64,000 nt of DNA from CAZAQV01 sp964487255 (GTDB lineage Bacteria > Myxococcota_A > Polyangia > Polyangiales > CAZAQV01): positions 248,001 through 312,000 of the forward strand of contig CAZAQV010000002.1 of NCBI GenBank assembly GCA_964487255.1, written 5' to 3'. Made by a program: the position numbers and the translations under genes. A model generated the notes under the pieces. That model ran no database searches. It was not told the origin of the DNA and was given only the letters and a program-made list of their open reading frames with translations. Numbering within the stretch: position 1 is the first letter of the stretch; each line of letters starts with the position of its first letter. This document shows, piece by piece, positions 25,194 to 36,652 of the stretch.

Positions 25194-25245
25194 TCGGCCA
25201 CCAGGAGCGCTCATCGCGTCGGCCACCAGGAGCGCTCATCGCGTT
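25181..25245. repeat. 25-bp tandem repeats extending the palindromic element
   Basis: AGCGCTCATCGCGTCGGCCA-CCAGG occurs at 25181-25205 and 25206-25230, and the first 14 nt again at 25231-25244. The repeats amplify the 3' end motif (GCTCATCGCG) of the palindromic element. They have no spacers, so this is not a CRISPR array. Confidence 0.9.
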
Positions 25246-25256
25246 AGTTCTGATCA

Positions 25257-28097
25257 CTAGCTGGGGGGCTCTTCGTCGGGTTGCTCGGGGTCGGGTTTTG
25301 ACGCTGGACTGGGTCTCGGTGGGCCCGGCAAGGTCACGTCGAGCAGGACAAACTTGTTGTTCAGCCTCTTGTCGGACGCTTCCTTGATTTCGCCGCCGCG
25401 AACCAACGAGCGAAAACCCCCGAGGCGGGAGTGCTCAAGCACGAAGAACGCGCGCTTGCCCGCGTTTTCTTTGATCCAGCGTTTGATCTCAATGTTGTCG
25501 AGCTTTTGAAAGACGTGGATGCGATTTCCGGCGTAAAAGTTCTCGCCCTTCCAGTTCATCTGCCAGGCGACAAGTGGTTCGCTCGCGTCCTTGCGCTGCT
25601 CGTAGTAGCGCTTGACGAGTTCACGTTGTCCCCAGTGCGGCGACAGGTCGGGGATGTAAACGTTGAGCGCCCAGGCGGAAAACGCCAGGCTTAAACCGAG
25701 CAGCGCCCCAAGCGCGAGTCGCCCGCGCCGCCACATCGCGCATGCCACAAGCACCAACACAACGGTGACCGCGAGCCCCCAGAGCACCGCGCGGTAGTCG
25801 AACTGCACGGGCCAGGGGCGCTCGTAGTTGTAGACAAATAAGTGGATGAGGCGTTCTTGGCCGTCGGGACGCGCGTCCGTGAACCACGACAGGTCACGCG
25901 CAACGATCGCGACGAGAGCTGCTGCCGTGGCAAAAAACAACAAGCGAAAAGCGAGCAGAGCAGGCGCCTGCTGCGGCGGCTGACCGGCTTCATCGTCCTC
26001 GTAGAGCATGCGATCGAGCCACCAAGCGCTGGCCGCAAACACGACCGTGAGCGCGACAAAAAGCCCGATGACCCAAGTCGGCTCGGTATTCTCGAAAATC
26101 CACAGATGTCGCGTCTCCGCCGTCACTTCTTCAGGAATCACCCCGCGTAAGTTTCCGCGCCACGCCCCAAAGCCGAGCGCTGCGCAAATCGCGGAAAGTC
26201 CAGCCAGCAGCATCGATATCTTGCCTAGGTTGCGAACCGGTCCTGCTGCTGCACCGTCATTCAAGGAGCTGGGATACGCGCGGGCTAGGCCGATCGCGAC
26301 GAGCATTGCCGCCGGTGGGACCGCCGGGAAGATGTAGTGATGGAACTTGGTGATCATCGCGCTGAAGAGCACAAAGGCCGCGGTGAACCACAGTCCAAGC
26401 AGCATCGCAATCTCGAACTGATCTGCCACTGGCGCATCGCCGGTCAGTGCCGCGGTGCCTTGCTCGTCGAGCAGAAGAGCTCGGTCGTCGCGGGAACGGA
26501 ACCACAGAAACGCGGCCAAGGCGACTGGAACAAAGCCAAACCAAGGGAACATCCCCACGCCCATCTGTTCGATGAAGTATTGGATGCTGCCCTTGTCCCC
26601 ATGGACACCCGAAGCCAAACGATTGATATGGTCGTGAATCAGCAAGCGATCGGTGAAGGGAGGCCCATGGCGAATGTACATCGCCAAATACCAAGGCATG
26701 CCCACGCACAGGACGGTCAAGATACCGCGCGCAACATGGAAGTGGCCATCGACCAGGAGCTCCCAGCGCCTCGAACCGATGAGAAAGAGCAGCGCGACCA
26801 GACCAGGAAGCGCAAAGCCAGGAATGCCCTTGCCCATAAACGCAAACCCGCAAAACACGTAGAAGCCGTGCATCCAGAGCGAGCGTCGACGGTCTTCCTT
26901 GCACAAGCGCCAGACCAACACGCCCAGAAGAACGAGCCACATGCTGCCTTGGACGGCCGGTTGGAAGAGCCAGTCGCGCGCATACGGAAGGCGGTCGGAG
27001 GGAGTGGGATTGCCCTCGACCTGTCCATTGCCGGCAGACCCGAACACGAAACTATCGCCATGCGAGGAGAAGCCGAACGCCCCGTCCGGACCCATGCCAG
27101 AGAAAAACGTGAAGTTGCGCGAAATCAAGTACAGCGCCTGCGGCAAGACGACAGCCACGAGTGCCGCGATCACCAGCCCGTTGCCGGAAAACTGCCAACG
27201 AAAAAAACGCCGCGGTCTGCTGAGCGCGTCTGGGTCACTGCGCAGCGCCACGATGAAGCAGCAAATGGCCATGGTCATGTTGGCCACAAAGGGCATGTCG
27301 GTGATCGCCTGGTGCGCGATCATGAAGAAATGCGGCATCGTGCCCAGAACGAGCACACCCAAGAATGCAGCATGTTTCGAGAACGTCTCCCTCAAAGCGA
27401 GGTAGACGAGCGTAAGCGCACCAAAGGCCATCAGCACGATGGGCAGGCGAATCGCCCACTCCGGCTCGGGAGGGTTCGCGCCTGGAAGGTAGTCGACCCC
27501 AAGCGCACTCATGCTGATCGCTTCACTCCAAAAGATGAGGATCGGCTTCGACCAGAACCAGTGGTCCTGACACCACCAGAGCGAAATCCAGTCGTCTCGG
27601 GCCAAGATTTCACGAGCAACTTCGCCGTAGTGCGTCTCCCAGGGGTCCCAAAGTCCGAAGGCGCCGAGCGACGGCAAATAGACGAACCCAAGAATGGCGA
27701 GCGCCAAGAGGCCTGGGTTGGACCAGCCTGCCGGCAGAAGGGCCAAAAGCGCGAGTACGATGACGTATGGCAGCGTCGGGTAACCTCCCAGCAACGCACC
27801 GGCGACGAGGATGCCGAACGCGAGCGAAAGCGCGGGCCCTGGACGCTGCCACCACTTGGCGGCGGTTTTGCCCGTCCAAGCGACCTCGCCAGCAGAATCG
27901 TCTGCGGAACCAACCAGCCCAAGCGCCATGAGCAGACCTGCGATCGCCATCGCGAGGGCGACTGCACCGAAGAGCACACCCCGGGGAAGCCGCTCGCTGT
28001 GGGCCATCATCAGCAAGGTGAGCAGGACCCCAAGGGCCGCGACGAAGGCCCCGGTCCAGCATTGCTTCTTTGAAGGCTTCGCGATTGGTGTGCTCAC
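25257..28097 (-). CDS. GT39 (ArnT/PMT-like) membrane glycosyltransferase
   Basis: 946 residues, longer than the usual ~500-600 for ArnT-like enzymes. It is a polytopic membrane protein. The segment with LWDPWETHYGEVAREIL is the PMT_2/GT39 signature that holds the catalytic acid in the first periplasmic loop. The N-terminal ~130 residues add four extra membrane helices, and the C-terminal ~200 residues contain further helices and a soluble periplasmic domain. Polyprenyl-phosphate sugar is the expected donor, and lipid A, protein or glycan the acceptor. Start at GTG 28097. The C-terminal tail is Pro/Glu/Asp-rich. Confidence 0.88.
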   Translation of the reverse strand: MSTPIAKPSKKQCWTGAFVAALGVLLTLLMMAHSERLPRGVLFGAVALAMAIAGLLMALGLVGSADDSAGEVAWTGKTAAKWWQRPGPALSLAFGILVAGALLGGYPTLPYVIVLALLALLPAGWSNPGLLALAILGFVYLPSLGAFGLWDPWETHYGEVAREILARDDWISLWWCQDHWFWSKPILIFWSEAISMSALGVDYLPGANPPEPEWAIRLPIVLMAFGALTLVYLALRETFSKHAAFLGVLVLGTMPHFFMIAHQAITDMPFVANMTMAICCFIVALRSDPDALSRPRRFFRWQFSGNGLVIAALVAVVLPQALYLISRNFTFFSGMGPDGAFGFSSHGDSFVFGSAGNGQVEGNPTPSDRLPYARDWLFQPAVQGSMWLVLLGVLVWRLCKEDRRRSLWMHGFYVFCGFAFMGKGIPGFALPGLVALLFLIGSRRWELLVDGHFHVARGILTVLCVGMPWYLAMYIRHGPPFTDRLLIHDHINRLASGVHGDKGSIQYFIEQMGVGMFPWFGFVPVALAAFLWFRSRDDRALLLDEQGTAALTGDAPVADQFEIAMLLGLWFTAAFVLFSAMITKFHHYIFPAVPPAAMLVAIGLARAYPSSLNDGAAAGPVRNLGKISMLLAGLSAICAALGFGAWRGNLRGVIPEEVTAETRHLWIFENTEPTWVIGLFVALTVVFAASAWWLDRMLYEDDEAGQPPQQAPALLAFRLLFFATAAALVAIVARDLSWFTDARPDGQERLIHLFVYNYERPWPVQFDYRAVLWGLAVTVVLVLVACAMWRRGRLALGALLGLSLAFSAWALNVYIPDLSPHWGQRELVKRYYEQRKDASEPLVAWQMNWKGENFYAGNRIHVFQKLDNIEIKRWIKENAGKRAFFVLEHSRLGGFRSLVRGGEIKEASDKRLNNKFVLLDVTLPGPPRPSPASKPDPEQPDEEPPS

Positions 28098-28106
28098 AGC
28101 CCCGGC

Positions 28107-28112
28107 ACCATA
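28107..28112 (-). promoter_or_regulatory. -10-like box of the GT39 gene (leaderless type)
   Basis: On the minus strand TATGGT ends 9 nt before the GTG start at 28097, in line with the pattern found at other starts here. Confidence 0.4.
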
Positions 28113-28130
28113 GCCGCGGCAGCCGTATGG

Positions 28131-28505
28131 TCAAAATCCAATTTCGACCGGCGAATCTTCAGGCAATTCAACGCTCTTTTCCGCTCTTCGCGTCGCCCCT
28201 TGAAGCCAGAGCGTGGCCTCGATCCGGTAGCTGCCCGGGGTCAGGGAAAGCGTTTCGCGGTGGCTCTCGTCCCCGGCCAGCTGAACCTCGATCCCTCGGC
28301 AGACAGCCTCATCCCGAAGCACCTTGAGCCGTAGGCGCTCGGCCCCAGTCGGCAAAACGAAGTGCAGCTCTACCTCGCGCTTGATGAGCCGCGGCCCGAT
28401 CAGCAGCAGACCCACCACAATCAGCAATAAAGGTACGCGCTTACGAAGCCAGGGACGCCACCTGGAAGGCTCTGATTCGCTGGGTTGGAGATCACCGGTT
28501 AACAT
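28131..28505 (-). CDS. Small single-pass membrane protein, unknown
   Basis: 124 residues from ATG 28505. One transmembrane helix (VPLLLIVVGLLLIGPRLI) follows a basic-aromatic cytoplasmic segment. The periplasmic remainder is beta-rich, with RETLSLTPGSYRIEATLWL resembling a PEGA-like or transthyretin-like strand pattern. It precedes the GT39 gene on the same strand by 33 nt and may work with it. The family is not recognised. Confidence 0.6.
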   Translation of the reverse strand: MLTGDLQPSESEPSRWRPWLRKRVPLLLIVVGLLLIGPRLIKREVELHFVLPTGAERLRLKVLRDEAVCRGIEVQLAGDESHRETLSLTPGSYRIEATLWLQGATRRAEKSVELPEDSPVEIGF

Positions 28506-28589
28506 GTCGCAATCTTGTCGCCCCCATACCCCGGTGTTAGATTTAAACAAGCAAGCGAGGGTGAGAAGTCACTCTCGTAGCTCGCTTAG

Positions 28590-30746
<2,157 letters not shown>

Positions 30747-30762
30747 CCAAGCACGCCTTCAG

Positions 30763-31890
30763 CTAGCCCGGCGGGGTGCTTTCGCGGGCGGGTGGGCGAA
30801 TCGTAAACCCGGCTTCTTCGAACACGAGACGAAAGGGAGAGTCGGGTTGGCGAAGGCGCGCGGCGGTGCCCGCGAAGGCGTCTTCCATGATCACGCGGCG
30901 CGCCGCGAAGTTCATCGGGCTGTAGAGGTGCAGCTTCGTCTCGCGTGCGTCCGGTTCGAGCAAGATCAAGCGCACATTGGGGTTCTCTCCCCGAAAGCGG
31001 TCGAGCAGGGCGCGAAAGCGACCTTCGCTGCGCATGCGAGCGGACTGCGATGCCACCCACAAAAGACCCTTGTCGCGAAGCCGCTTTTGGGTGCCATGCC
31101 CGGTTGGGATGGAGGCGGCCTCAGGGTCGCTCTCGATCGGTACAACCGGGTTGATCACGATGATGAGATCGCACCCTTCGGCGAGTGCAATGTCAGCATG
31201 TCCCACCTCTCCTATACCCGCATCCACGTAGTCGCGCCCCCCGATACGCACCGGCGCGAAAACGGGCGGGAACGCGGCCGCCGCCGCTACCGCAGAGGGA
31301 ACGTCCGCACCGTCAAAACCCTCCGAGCCAAACACCGTCCGCTTACCGGCGTCGAGGTCGTGCGCGACCACGCGCAGCTTCCGCGGCAGCTCGGAGAAGC
31401 GCTCAGCGATACGCCGGCGTCGACAGAAGTCTTCGAGGAAGCTCACGTAGGCATTCATGGTGAACACGCCCGCAGGCAGCGAGTCGAAGAAGCGCTCTAA
31501 CTCGGTCCACAGGTCGATTCCCAGAGGTTTCGTGACAGCGGATGCCATCAATCGGCGCGCTGCGCCCGTCAGCGACTTGCGCACCCGCCGAAACTCCGAG
31601 CGATCGAGCCGCAAGAGGTGCGTACGCTGCAAGGCGAAAAAATCGTCGGCCGGGTTGAGAAGAGCTCGATAAAGCCGCCCCGCGGAGTAACCACCCGCAA
31701 GCGCAAGTGAAACCGTGGCACCCGCGGAGGCCCCAACGTACACATCGAGCTTGGCCGCATCGAAATCCTCGATCGCCTCTTCAAAAGCGGCCAGACACCC
31801 AACCTGGTAGATCGCGCCGGTGATCGCACCGCCCGTTAGGCAAAGTCCAATCTTGGGCTTCTCACTTGTATCCGCTGGTCTCGGGGTCAT
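30763..31890 (-). CDS. Patatin-like phospholipase
   Basis: 375 residues. The N-terminal oxyanion-hole loop is LTGGAITGAIYQVG, the nucleophile elbow GxSxG is VGASAGATV (Ser near 54), and the dyad Asp is in DAGIGE near 225. This is the Ser-Asp catalytic dyad of patatin-family lipid acyl hydrolases. No signal peptide, so it is cytoplasmic or delivered by another route. The ATG start overlaps the stop of the CAAX-protease gene upstream by 4 nt (ATGA), a strong sign of coupling. It probably acts on membrane phospholipids. Confidence 0.9.
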   Translation of the reverse strand: MTPRPADTSEKPKIGLCLTGGAITGAIYQVGCLAAFEEAIEDFDAAKLDVYVGASAGATVSLALAGGYSAGRLYRALLNPADDFFALQRTHLLRLDRSEFRRVRKSLTGAARRLMASAVTKPLGIDLWTELERFFDSLPAGVFTMNAYVSFLEDFCRRRRIAERFSELPRKLRVVAHDLDAGKRTVFGSEGFDGADVPSAVAAAAAFPPVFAPVRIGGRDYVDAGIGEVGHADIALAEGCDLIIVINPVVPIESDPEAASIPTGHGTQKRLRDKGLLWVASQSARMRSEGRFRALLDRFRGENPNVRLILLEPDARETKLHLYSPMNFAARRVIMEDAFAGTAARLRQPDSPFRLVFEEAGFTIRPPARESTPPG

Positions 31891-32738
31891 ACCAAATCAC
31901 TCGTCTCGCTCGGCCCACGAGCGTCGTTCTGCCCACTAACACGGCCACGAAAAATAAAAAACAGAACAAGCCCTCCGACCAGCAGTCCCACGAGCCAAAG
32001 TTGGGTTGGCATGTCCGAGGACTCCTCGAGCAAATTGAATCCAGCGATCGGAACCCAATCGGGTCGCACCAAAAACGGTGTCAAGTTGACCCCCATGTGA
32101 AAGGCGATGGCGGCGGAAAACCCTACACGGAGATAGAGCCATCCGAGCACGACGCCAGCGAACGTTGCAGCCACAATCGCATGCGGCATGAAGTGAGCGA
32201 GTCCAAACACCAGTGCGGAGACCGCCACCGCGGTGCCCTCGCCGAAATGCGTGAGCAAGCGAGATAAGATGGTTCGGCGGTAGAGCCATTCTTCGCAAAT
32301 CGGTACGACGCACCCGATGCCCACGGTTGCAACCAGGCTCTTGATCACACCCGTGGGATAAACGAGTTCGTACATCAGTGTAAGCTGCTTTTTGGCGAGT
32401 GGAAAATACTCTTGAACCACCCCTCCGAGCGCCGAGAGTGGAAACTGAAGCGACACGCCAGCCAAAAGCGAAGCGACCACGAGCGTGCGATGAGCGCGCG
32501 TCGGTATCTCGACAGGGGCTCTTCGCTCCGCGGGCCAAAACCGTCTCGCAGCCAAAACTGCGAACGCGATTCCGACAGCCTGCGCAATCACCATCGGTAG
32601 TGCGAGACCCGCACCCGTCAACAAGCGGGCCAAGACGGCTTGCAGCGGCAAGGTCACGACCAGGGACAAAAAGATGATAGCCAGCAGAAAGGTCAAAGCT
32701 GGGGCTTTGTGTGCAAAAGCTACGATGGTGACCAGCAT
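31887..32738 (-). CDS. CPBP-family (CAAX-like) intramembrane metalloprotease
   Basis: 283 residues from ATG 32738; the longer frame reaches into the divergent lipoprotein gene and lacks membrane character. About eight hydrophobic helices. The family motifs are intact: EEWLYR (residues ~167-172), FGLAHF and HMGVN, which together form the intramembrane Glu/His site of Abi/CPBP proteases. Relatives process prenylated or membrane proteins, or confer bacteriocin immunity. It is translationally coupled to the patatin gene. Confidence 0.9.
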   Translation of the reverse strand: MLVTIVAFAHKAPALTFLLAIIFLSLVVTLPLQAVLARLLTGAGLALPMVIAQAVGIAFAVLAARRFWPAERRAPVEIPTRAHRTLVVASLLAGVSLQFPLSALGGVVQEYFPLAKKQLTLMYELVYPTGVIKSLVATVGIGCVVPICEEWLYRRTILSRLLTHFGEGTAVAVSALVFGLAHFMPHAIVAATFAGVVLGWLYLRVGFSAAIAFHMGVNLTPFLVRPDWVPIAGFNLLEESSDMPTQLWLVGLLVGGLVLFFIFRGRVSGQNDARGPSETSDLV

Positions 32739-32782
32739 AGCGCGATTGCACGCTGAGACTAGGCTCCGCCCTGCATCCGCGT

Positions 32783-32788
32783 TATGGT
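32783..32788 (+). promoter_or_regulatory. -10-like box of the TPR lipoprotein gene (leaderless type)
   Basis: TATGGT ends 7 nt before ATG 32796, which supports that ATG rather than 32784 (which would lie inside the box). Confidence 0.4.
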
Positions 32789-32795
32789 CCCCCCT

Positions 32796-35009
32796 ATGCT
32801 TCGCCATCTCGGACGCAGCTCGTTCTGTTGCGCACTCACACTCGTAGTCGGCGCCATCGCCGTCGCATGTGGCGGTGCCAGACCGGGCGATCACACGCAC
32901 CAAGGCCCGCCTCTTGACGATGCGGACTACCCGACGGTCTACCGCGCATATTTTGAAAGCCCGCCAGACAGCGAGGGCCGCATGGCACTACGCGAACGGT
33001 TGGTGGCCTATCAACTCAAACACGCGGGGAACATCGCAGAACTCGAGTACACCGAACTCCTGGAGCTATTTGCGGAGCTGATGTCACTTCACGGCCCGCA
33101 AGACTTCGTTTCCGGCGGTCCGTCACATCAACTTCGCCCGCTACTTGAGCGCGTCATCGAGCTCGCCACACCCCGCGGGGACCAGGGCCCAGTGCTCGCG
33201 GCCTCCCTCATCATGGCAACCTGGGATGAGGAAGAAGACCGAGAGCCATCAAAGGCGGCCGCGCTCCACCAGCGCGTGAAGACCTACGCGACCGATTCGC
33301 GTCGGATGATTCGCTCGCCGCTTGAACGCTATACCCGGCTCATTGCCGTGTGGGAACGGCACGCCGCTCTAAGTCCAGCGCCGTCCGTTCTGGATGCGCT
33401 CGCTGCGCTTCACCTGACACGCCGCCGCGCACTGCTCGCGGCCAGTAAAGACCCTGAACGACAGCTCGGACATCGTGACATGTTCGCGGTTCCGGGCATT
33501 ATTCAACAGGCGCCCCTCGCCGTGGCCGCAACCCATCTCCGCTATGGCGATATTCAGACAGCGCTCAAGAACGTTCGTGCAATGGACAATCTTGGCGGCC
33601 ACGAAGAACGTCTGACCGAACTTCTGAAAGCCGCCCAAACCCAGCCCGAGGCGCTGCTCGAACTCGCTGGCTCATATGCCGGCGCCGATCCTCGCACAAC
33701 CCGTGGCCTTTGCCGTGTGGGCACACGTCGGCACCCGAAAGACACCCGCTTCCCGCTCTGCCTCGCTCAAATTTCAGCAAAACATGGAGAAATGGACGTC
33801 TCGTCCGCATGGTATGCCGAAGCGATCGAGCGCGACCCAGACAATCGCGAGATCTACGACGAGGCCATTCAGGTGCTCCGCGTGTTCCTCGAACGGGCTC
33901 CGGCTGACATGGACCCTCGCACCACGCGCGCACTGACCAAAGAGGCAGACCAAATCTTTAGTGAGCGACACCGTCGCTGGCCCAAACAAGTGGACACCGA
34001 ACACGACCGACTTTTCTTGGCCGTGGGCCTCATGGAGATGAACGCCGGCAATATCAAAGAGGCGCGCAAACGTTTTGAGCAAGCCCTCAAGATCAACGAG
34101 ACCTCGTCCGTGCACGAACAGTTGGGTCGGCTCGACGAAGCGAGCGATGACGAGCAGTCTGCGATTAACCATTACGAAAAAGCGATCGAGTTACAGGCCG
34201 ACAAGTCCTCCCTGCAAGCCAAGTTGCAGCTTCAGAGCCACTACGCGCGCCTCGGCGACGCGCACCGAATGGCTGGGCATCAAGCAGAGGCTGCTGCGTC
34301 ATACCAAAAGGGGCTCGACTTGCTTAAGGGGCTCGATAGCGAAGTCAACGCTCTTGGGAAAGTCGAGCTGCTCGTTCGACGGGGCGTATTGGAGAGCTGG
34401 CTTGGAAAGACCGACGACTCATTCAAGACGTTCAACGCAGCCATGAAAGAGTCGGAGTTGCTTCGCTCGGCGATGAGCGGCAGCGATTTCTCCGCGAGCT
34501 CGGCATTGCAGCAAGTCTACGCGCGTATTCTCTCGCACCTCGTGGTCGCGCCGAAACCTGCACCCGCGCTCGCCAATGAAGCTTTCTTGGCCACACAACG
34601 ACAGCTGAACATGGACCCAGAATGGAAAGTCTACTTTGCCCTTTGGGTCAAGCTCGTCGCCGCACGCGCAAACGCCGACGTCAACCGCGAGGTCGAACTC
34701 GTGCTGGGTCAGTTCGAGGGGCGCGACGCCTGGTACGGTTGGCTCGCTCGCTTCGGGCTCGGCAATGCGACCTACAAGCAGCTTCTGGACGAGGCCAAGA
34801 ACATCGGACAGCGAGCTGAAGCACACTTTTACGAGGCGGCCCGGCTGGTCGGGCAAAAGGACACGGCCGCGGCGAAGACGCTTTATCAAAAGACGCTCGA
34901 AACAGGCATGGTCAACTTCTACGAGTTCACGATGAGCCGCGAGCTCCTACACCAACCAGCTGCATCAAACGAAACGTCCGCGCAGGCGACGGGCGCTCAG
35001 AACGAGTAG
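32796..35009 (+). CDS. Large TPR-repeat lipoprotein
   Basis: 737 residues from ATG 32796. Signal peptide with lipobox AVACGG. Beyond a polar linker the protein is almost wholly helical, with TPR-like units most regular between ~290 and ~530 (for example NIKEARKRFEQALKINETS and SAINHYEKAIELQ). It is probably an envelope scaffold for protein assembly. The last codons overlap the end of the convergent gene at 34997-36070 by 13 nt. The C-terminal ~15 residues are low-complexity. Confidence 0.85.
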   Translation: MLRHLGRSSFCCALTLVVGAIAVACGGARPGDHTHQGPPLDDADYPTVYRAYFESPPDSEGRMALRERLVAYQLKHAGNIAELEYTELLELFAELMSLHGPQDFVSGGPSHQLRPLLERVIELATPRGDQGPVLAASLIMATWDEEEDREPSKAAALHQRVKTYATDSRRMIRSPLERYTRLIAVWERHAALSPAPSVLDALAALHLTRRRALLAASKDPERQLGHRDMFAVPGIIQQAPLAVAATHLRYGDIQTALKNVRAMDNLGGHEERLTELLKAAQTQPEALLELAGSYAGADPRTTRGLCRVGTRRHPKDTRFPLCLAQISAKHGEMDVSSAWYAEAIERDPDNREIYDEAIQVLRVFLERAPADMDPRTTRALTKEADQIFSERHRRWPKQVDTEHDRLFLAVGLMEMNAGNIKEARKRFEQALKINETSSVHEQLGRLDEASDDEQSAINHYEKAIELQADKSSLQAKLQLQSHYARLGDAHRMAGHQAEAAASYQKGLDLLKGLDSEVNALGKVELLVRRGVLESWLGKTDDSFKTFNAAMKESELLRSAMSGSDFSASSALQQVYARILSHLVVAPKPAPALANEAFLATQRQLNMDPEWKVYFALWVKLVAARANADVNREVELVLGQFEGRDAWYGWLARFGLGNATYKQLLDEAKNIGQRAEAHFYEAARLVGQKDTAAAKTLYQKTLETGMVNFYEFTMSRELLHQPAASNETSAQATGAQNE

Positions 35010-36070
35010 CGAAGTCGCACGTGACCACCAAGCGTGAGCGCGTCAGCGCCTGAGATCCACCCAAACTCCAACACCCCGACATCGATGCCAACGTTCTTTG
35101 TGACAGCCCAAAAAAGAGCCGGGCTGGCCCGCAACAGAAACGCGGGATCGCGGCTTCCGGAAAACGAGAAGTAGGCTCCGACCTCAAGAGATGCGCCGAC
35201 ACGCAAGTTGGCGCTATCGAGCAGTAGCGGCAAGAAGGCTGCGCCGACACTCAGCTCAAGTGCGCTGGCTGCGCCCCACATGAGGCCAGCGTTGGCGTGC
35301 ACCGAAAAGCCATCGACCAACCGGTAGCGCCCCTGAGCAACTGGGCCGATGAGCACGCCACCATCGCCGGCTGAGCTGAGCAGCGGCCTTAGGGCGAGTC
35401 CTGCGCCAAGCGAAAGCGGACCAACTTCCGACAACACGGACGGCTCAGCGGCCTGTGGCTGTGCGTCCTCGGGCGGGTCCTGTGGGTCGGGCGGTTCTGT
35501 GTTGGACGCTGCCGGCTCCTCGGTCTCGGTCGGTGGCTGCCCAGAGCCATCCTTGGACCAGACCCCTTCTCCAGCACTGATCGCACGGGTCAACTCGACG
35601 CCTTCGGCACCCAGGCCCTCATCGCGCAAAGCGAGCGGAATAACGGCTCTCACGGCATCGCCCAGGCGGGTGTGGTAGGCCTCGAATCGCGCCGTGTCGT
35701 AGCGTTCGTGCTCAACACTTTCAACACGAAGCTCAACGACCACGCGCTCCTCACCCGCCGCGTTGATCTTGGCGGCGACAAGAAACTGCGAGCCATGGAT
35801 TTCCGCGATGGTGCGGGCTTCAGCCTCGGTTTCGGGCTGCGGAGGCGGTGCTTGATCGGCAGGCACTTGCTCGCCCACGGCGATCTTCTCGCTCTTCTTC
35901 ACGGCATCATTGAGGTGATCCTCAAGCTCATCTGCAAGCGCCGCTGCCGTCCCTTGGGCCGAAACGCGCAACACGACGACGCGGTCTTTGGGTACATGGT
36001 CTTGCGCTGCCGCCTCGCTTGCGAGCGAAGCCACAAGTCCCACAACCGCAAGAGCAAACCCGTAACGCAT
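34997..36070 (-). CDS. Exported protein with Pro/Glu linker and beta-barrel-like C-terminus
   Basis: 357 residues from ATG 36070 (signal peptide ending ASEAAAQ). Residues ~25-165 form a globular domain with a VVVLRVSAQG start and QFLVAAKINAAGEERVVVELR, similar in layout to proteins that compute a secondary-metabolite or stress index in Myxococcota. A Pro/Glu/Thr-rich linker spans ~175-215. Residues ~220-357 are Gly-rich alternating strands ending in LRYSF, as in small outer-membrane barrels. It starts in a TGATG junction with the upstream VOC gene, so the pair is coupled. Function unknown. Confidence 0.78.
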   Translation of the reverse strand: MRYGFALAVVGLVASLASEAAAQDHVPKDRVVVLRVSAQGTAAALADELEDHLNDAVKKSEKIAVGEQVPADQAPPPQPETEAEARTIAEIHGSQFLVAAKINAAGEERVVVELRVESVEHERYDTARFEAYHTRLGDAVRAVIPLALRDEGLGAEGVELTRAISAGEGVWSKDGSGQPPTETEEPAASNTEPPDPQDPPEDAQPQAAEPSVLSEVGPLSLGAGLALRPLLSSAGDGGVLIGPVAQGRYRLVDGFSVHANAGLMWGAASALELSVGAAFLPLLLDSANLRVGASLEVGAYFSFSGSRDPAFLLRASPALFWAVTKNVGIDVGVLEFGWISGADALTLGGHVRLRYSF

Positions 36071-36540
36071 CAAGACTGGACTAGCATTTCTGAGGGCGCC
36101 TGCACCAGCTCGATGAGTACGCCACGCCCGCCCTCGGGAAATTCTTCGTTTCCTTTGGGATGAATGAAACATACGTCGTGACCGGACGCGCCCTTTCGCA
36201 CGCCTCCAGGCGTGAAGCGAACACCACGCGCGCTGAGCCACTCGACCGCAGCTTTGAGGTCGTCGACCCAAAGACCAATATGGTTGAGCGCCGGCTGATG
36301 AACCTTGGGTCGCCCATCCGGATCGATGGGCTCCATCAGGTCGATCTCGACCGCCGCCCTGCCTTCGCCAACCACCGCAATATCTTCATTCACGTTCTCG
36401 CGCTCGCTTCTGAAGTTACCCTCAACCCGTAGCCCGAGCAGCTCGACCCAGAGTCGACGCAGGTCCGACTTATCGGGTGAACCCAGCGCGATTTGTTGAA
36501 GGCCAAGAATCGAAAACGGGCGCTCATCGGGGACGGACAT
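36070..36540 (-). CDS. VOC-superfamily (glyoxalase/epimerase-like) protein
   Basis: 156 residues from ATG 36540. The vicinal oxygen chelate fold is seen in two beta-alpha-beta3 halves: FSILGLQQIALGSPD opens the first, LNHIGLWVDDLKAAVEWL opens the second, and LIELVQAP closes it with the metal-binding Glu. His and Glu in the metal-binding positions look present. The layout is close to methylmalonyl-CoA epimerase and lactoylglutathione lyase, but the substrate cannot be assigned. The stop overlaps the following ATG (TGATG). A TATGCT box lies 8 nt before the start. Confidence 0.85.
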   Translation of the reverse strand: MSVPDERPFSILGLQQIALGSPDKSDLRRLWVELLGLRVEGNFRSERENVNEDIAVVGEGRAAVEIDLMEPIDPDGRPKVHQPALNHIGLWVDDLKAAVEWLSARGVRFTPGGVRKGASGHDVCFIHPKGNEEFPEGGRGVLIELVQAPSEMLVQS

Positions 36541-36548
36541 CGCAAAAG

Positions 36549-36554
36549 AGCATA
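36549..36554 (-). promoter_or_regulatory. -10-like box of the VOC gene (leaderless type)
   Basis: On the minus strand TATGCT ends 8 nt before ATG 36540, with no ribosome-binding site in the gap. Confidence 0.4.
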
Positions 36555-36652
36555 CCAGCTCACCCGCCACTTTCATCGTCGGGCGATCCTCCTGGCGCAC
36601 TTCGAATCAGCCGGTGATTGAAACGACGCCCCAGTTGAGGCACTTTGGCACC

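Noticed and set aside
25181..25245. CRISPR-like repeats
   Set aside because: The 25-bp units are contiguous, without spacers, and no cas gene is nearby.
26337..28073. Plus-strand open frame of 578 codons
   Set aside because: Antisense to the GT39 gene; highly basic, low-complexity translation with no membrane or domain pattern.
36549..36600. AAAAGAGC...TTCATCG near the VOC gene as another palindromic element
   Set aside because: The spacing and order of the two motifs are wrong, and there is no hairpin; likely chance.
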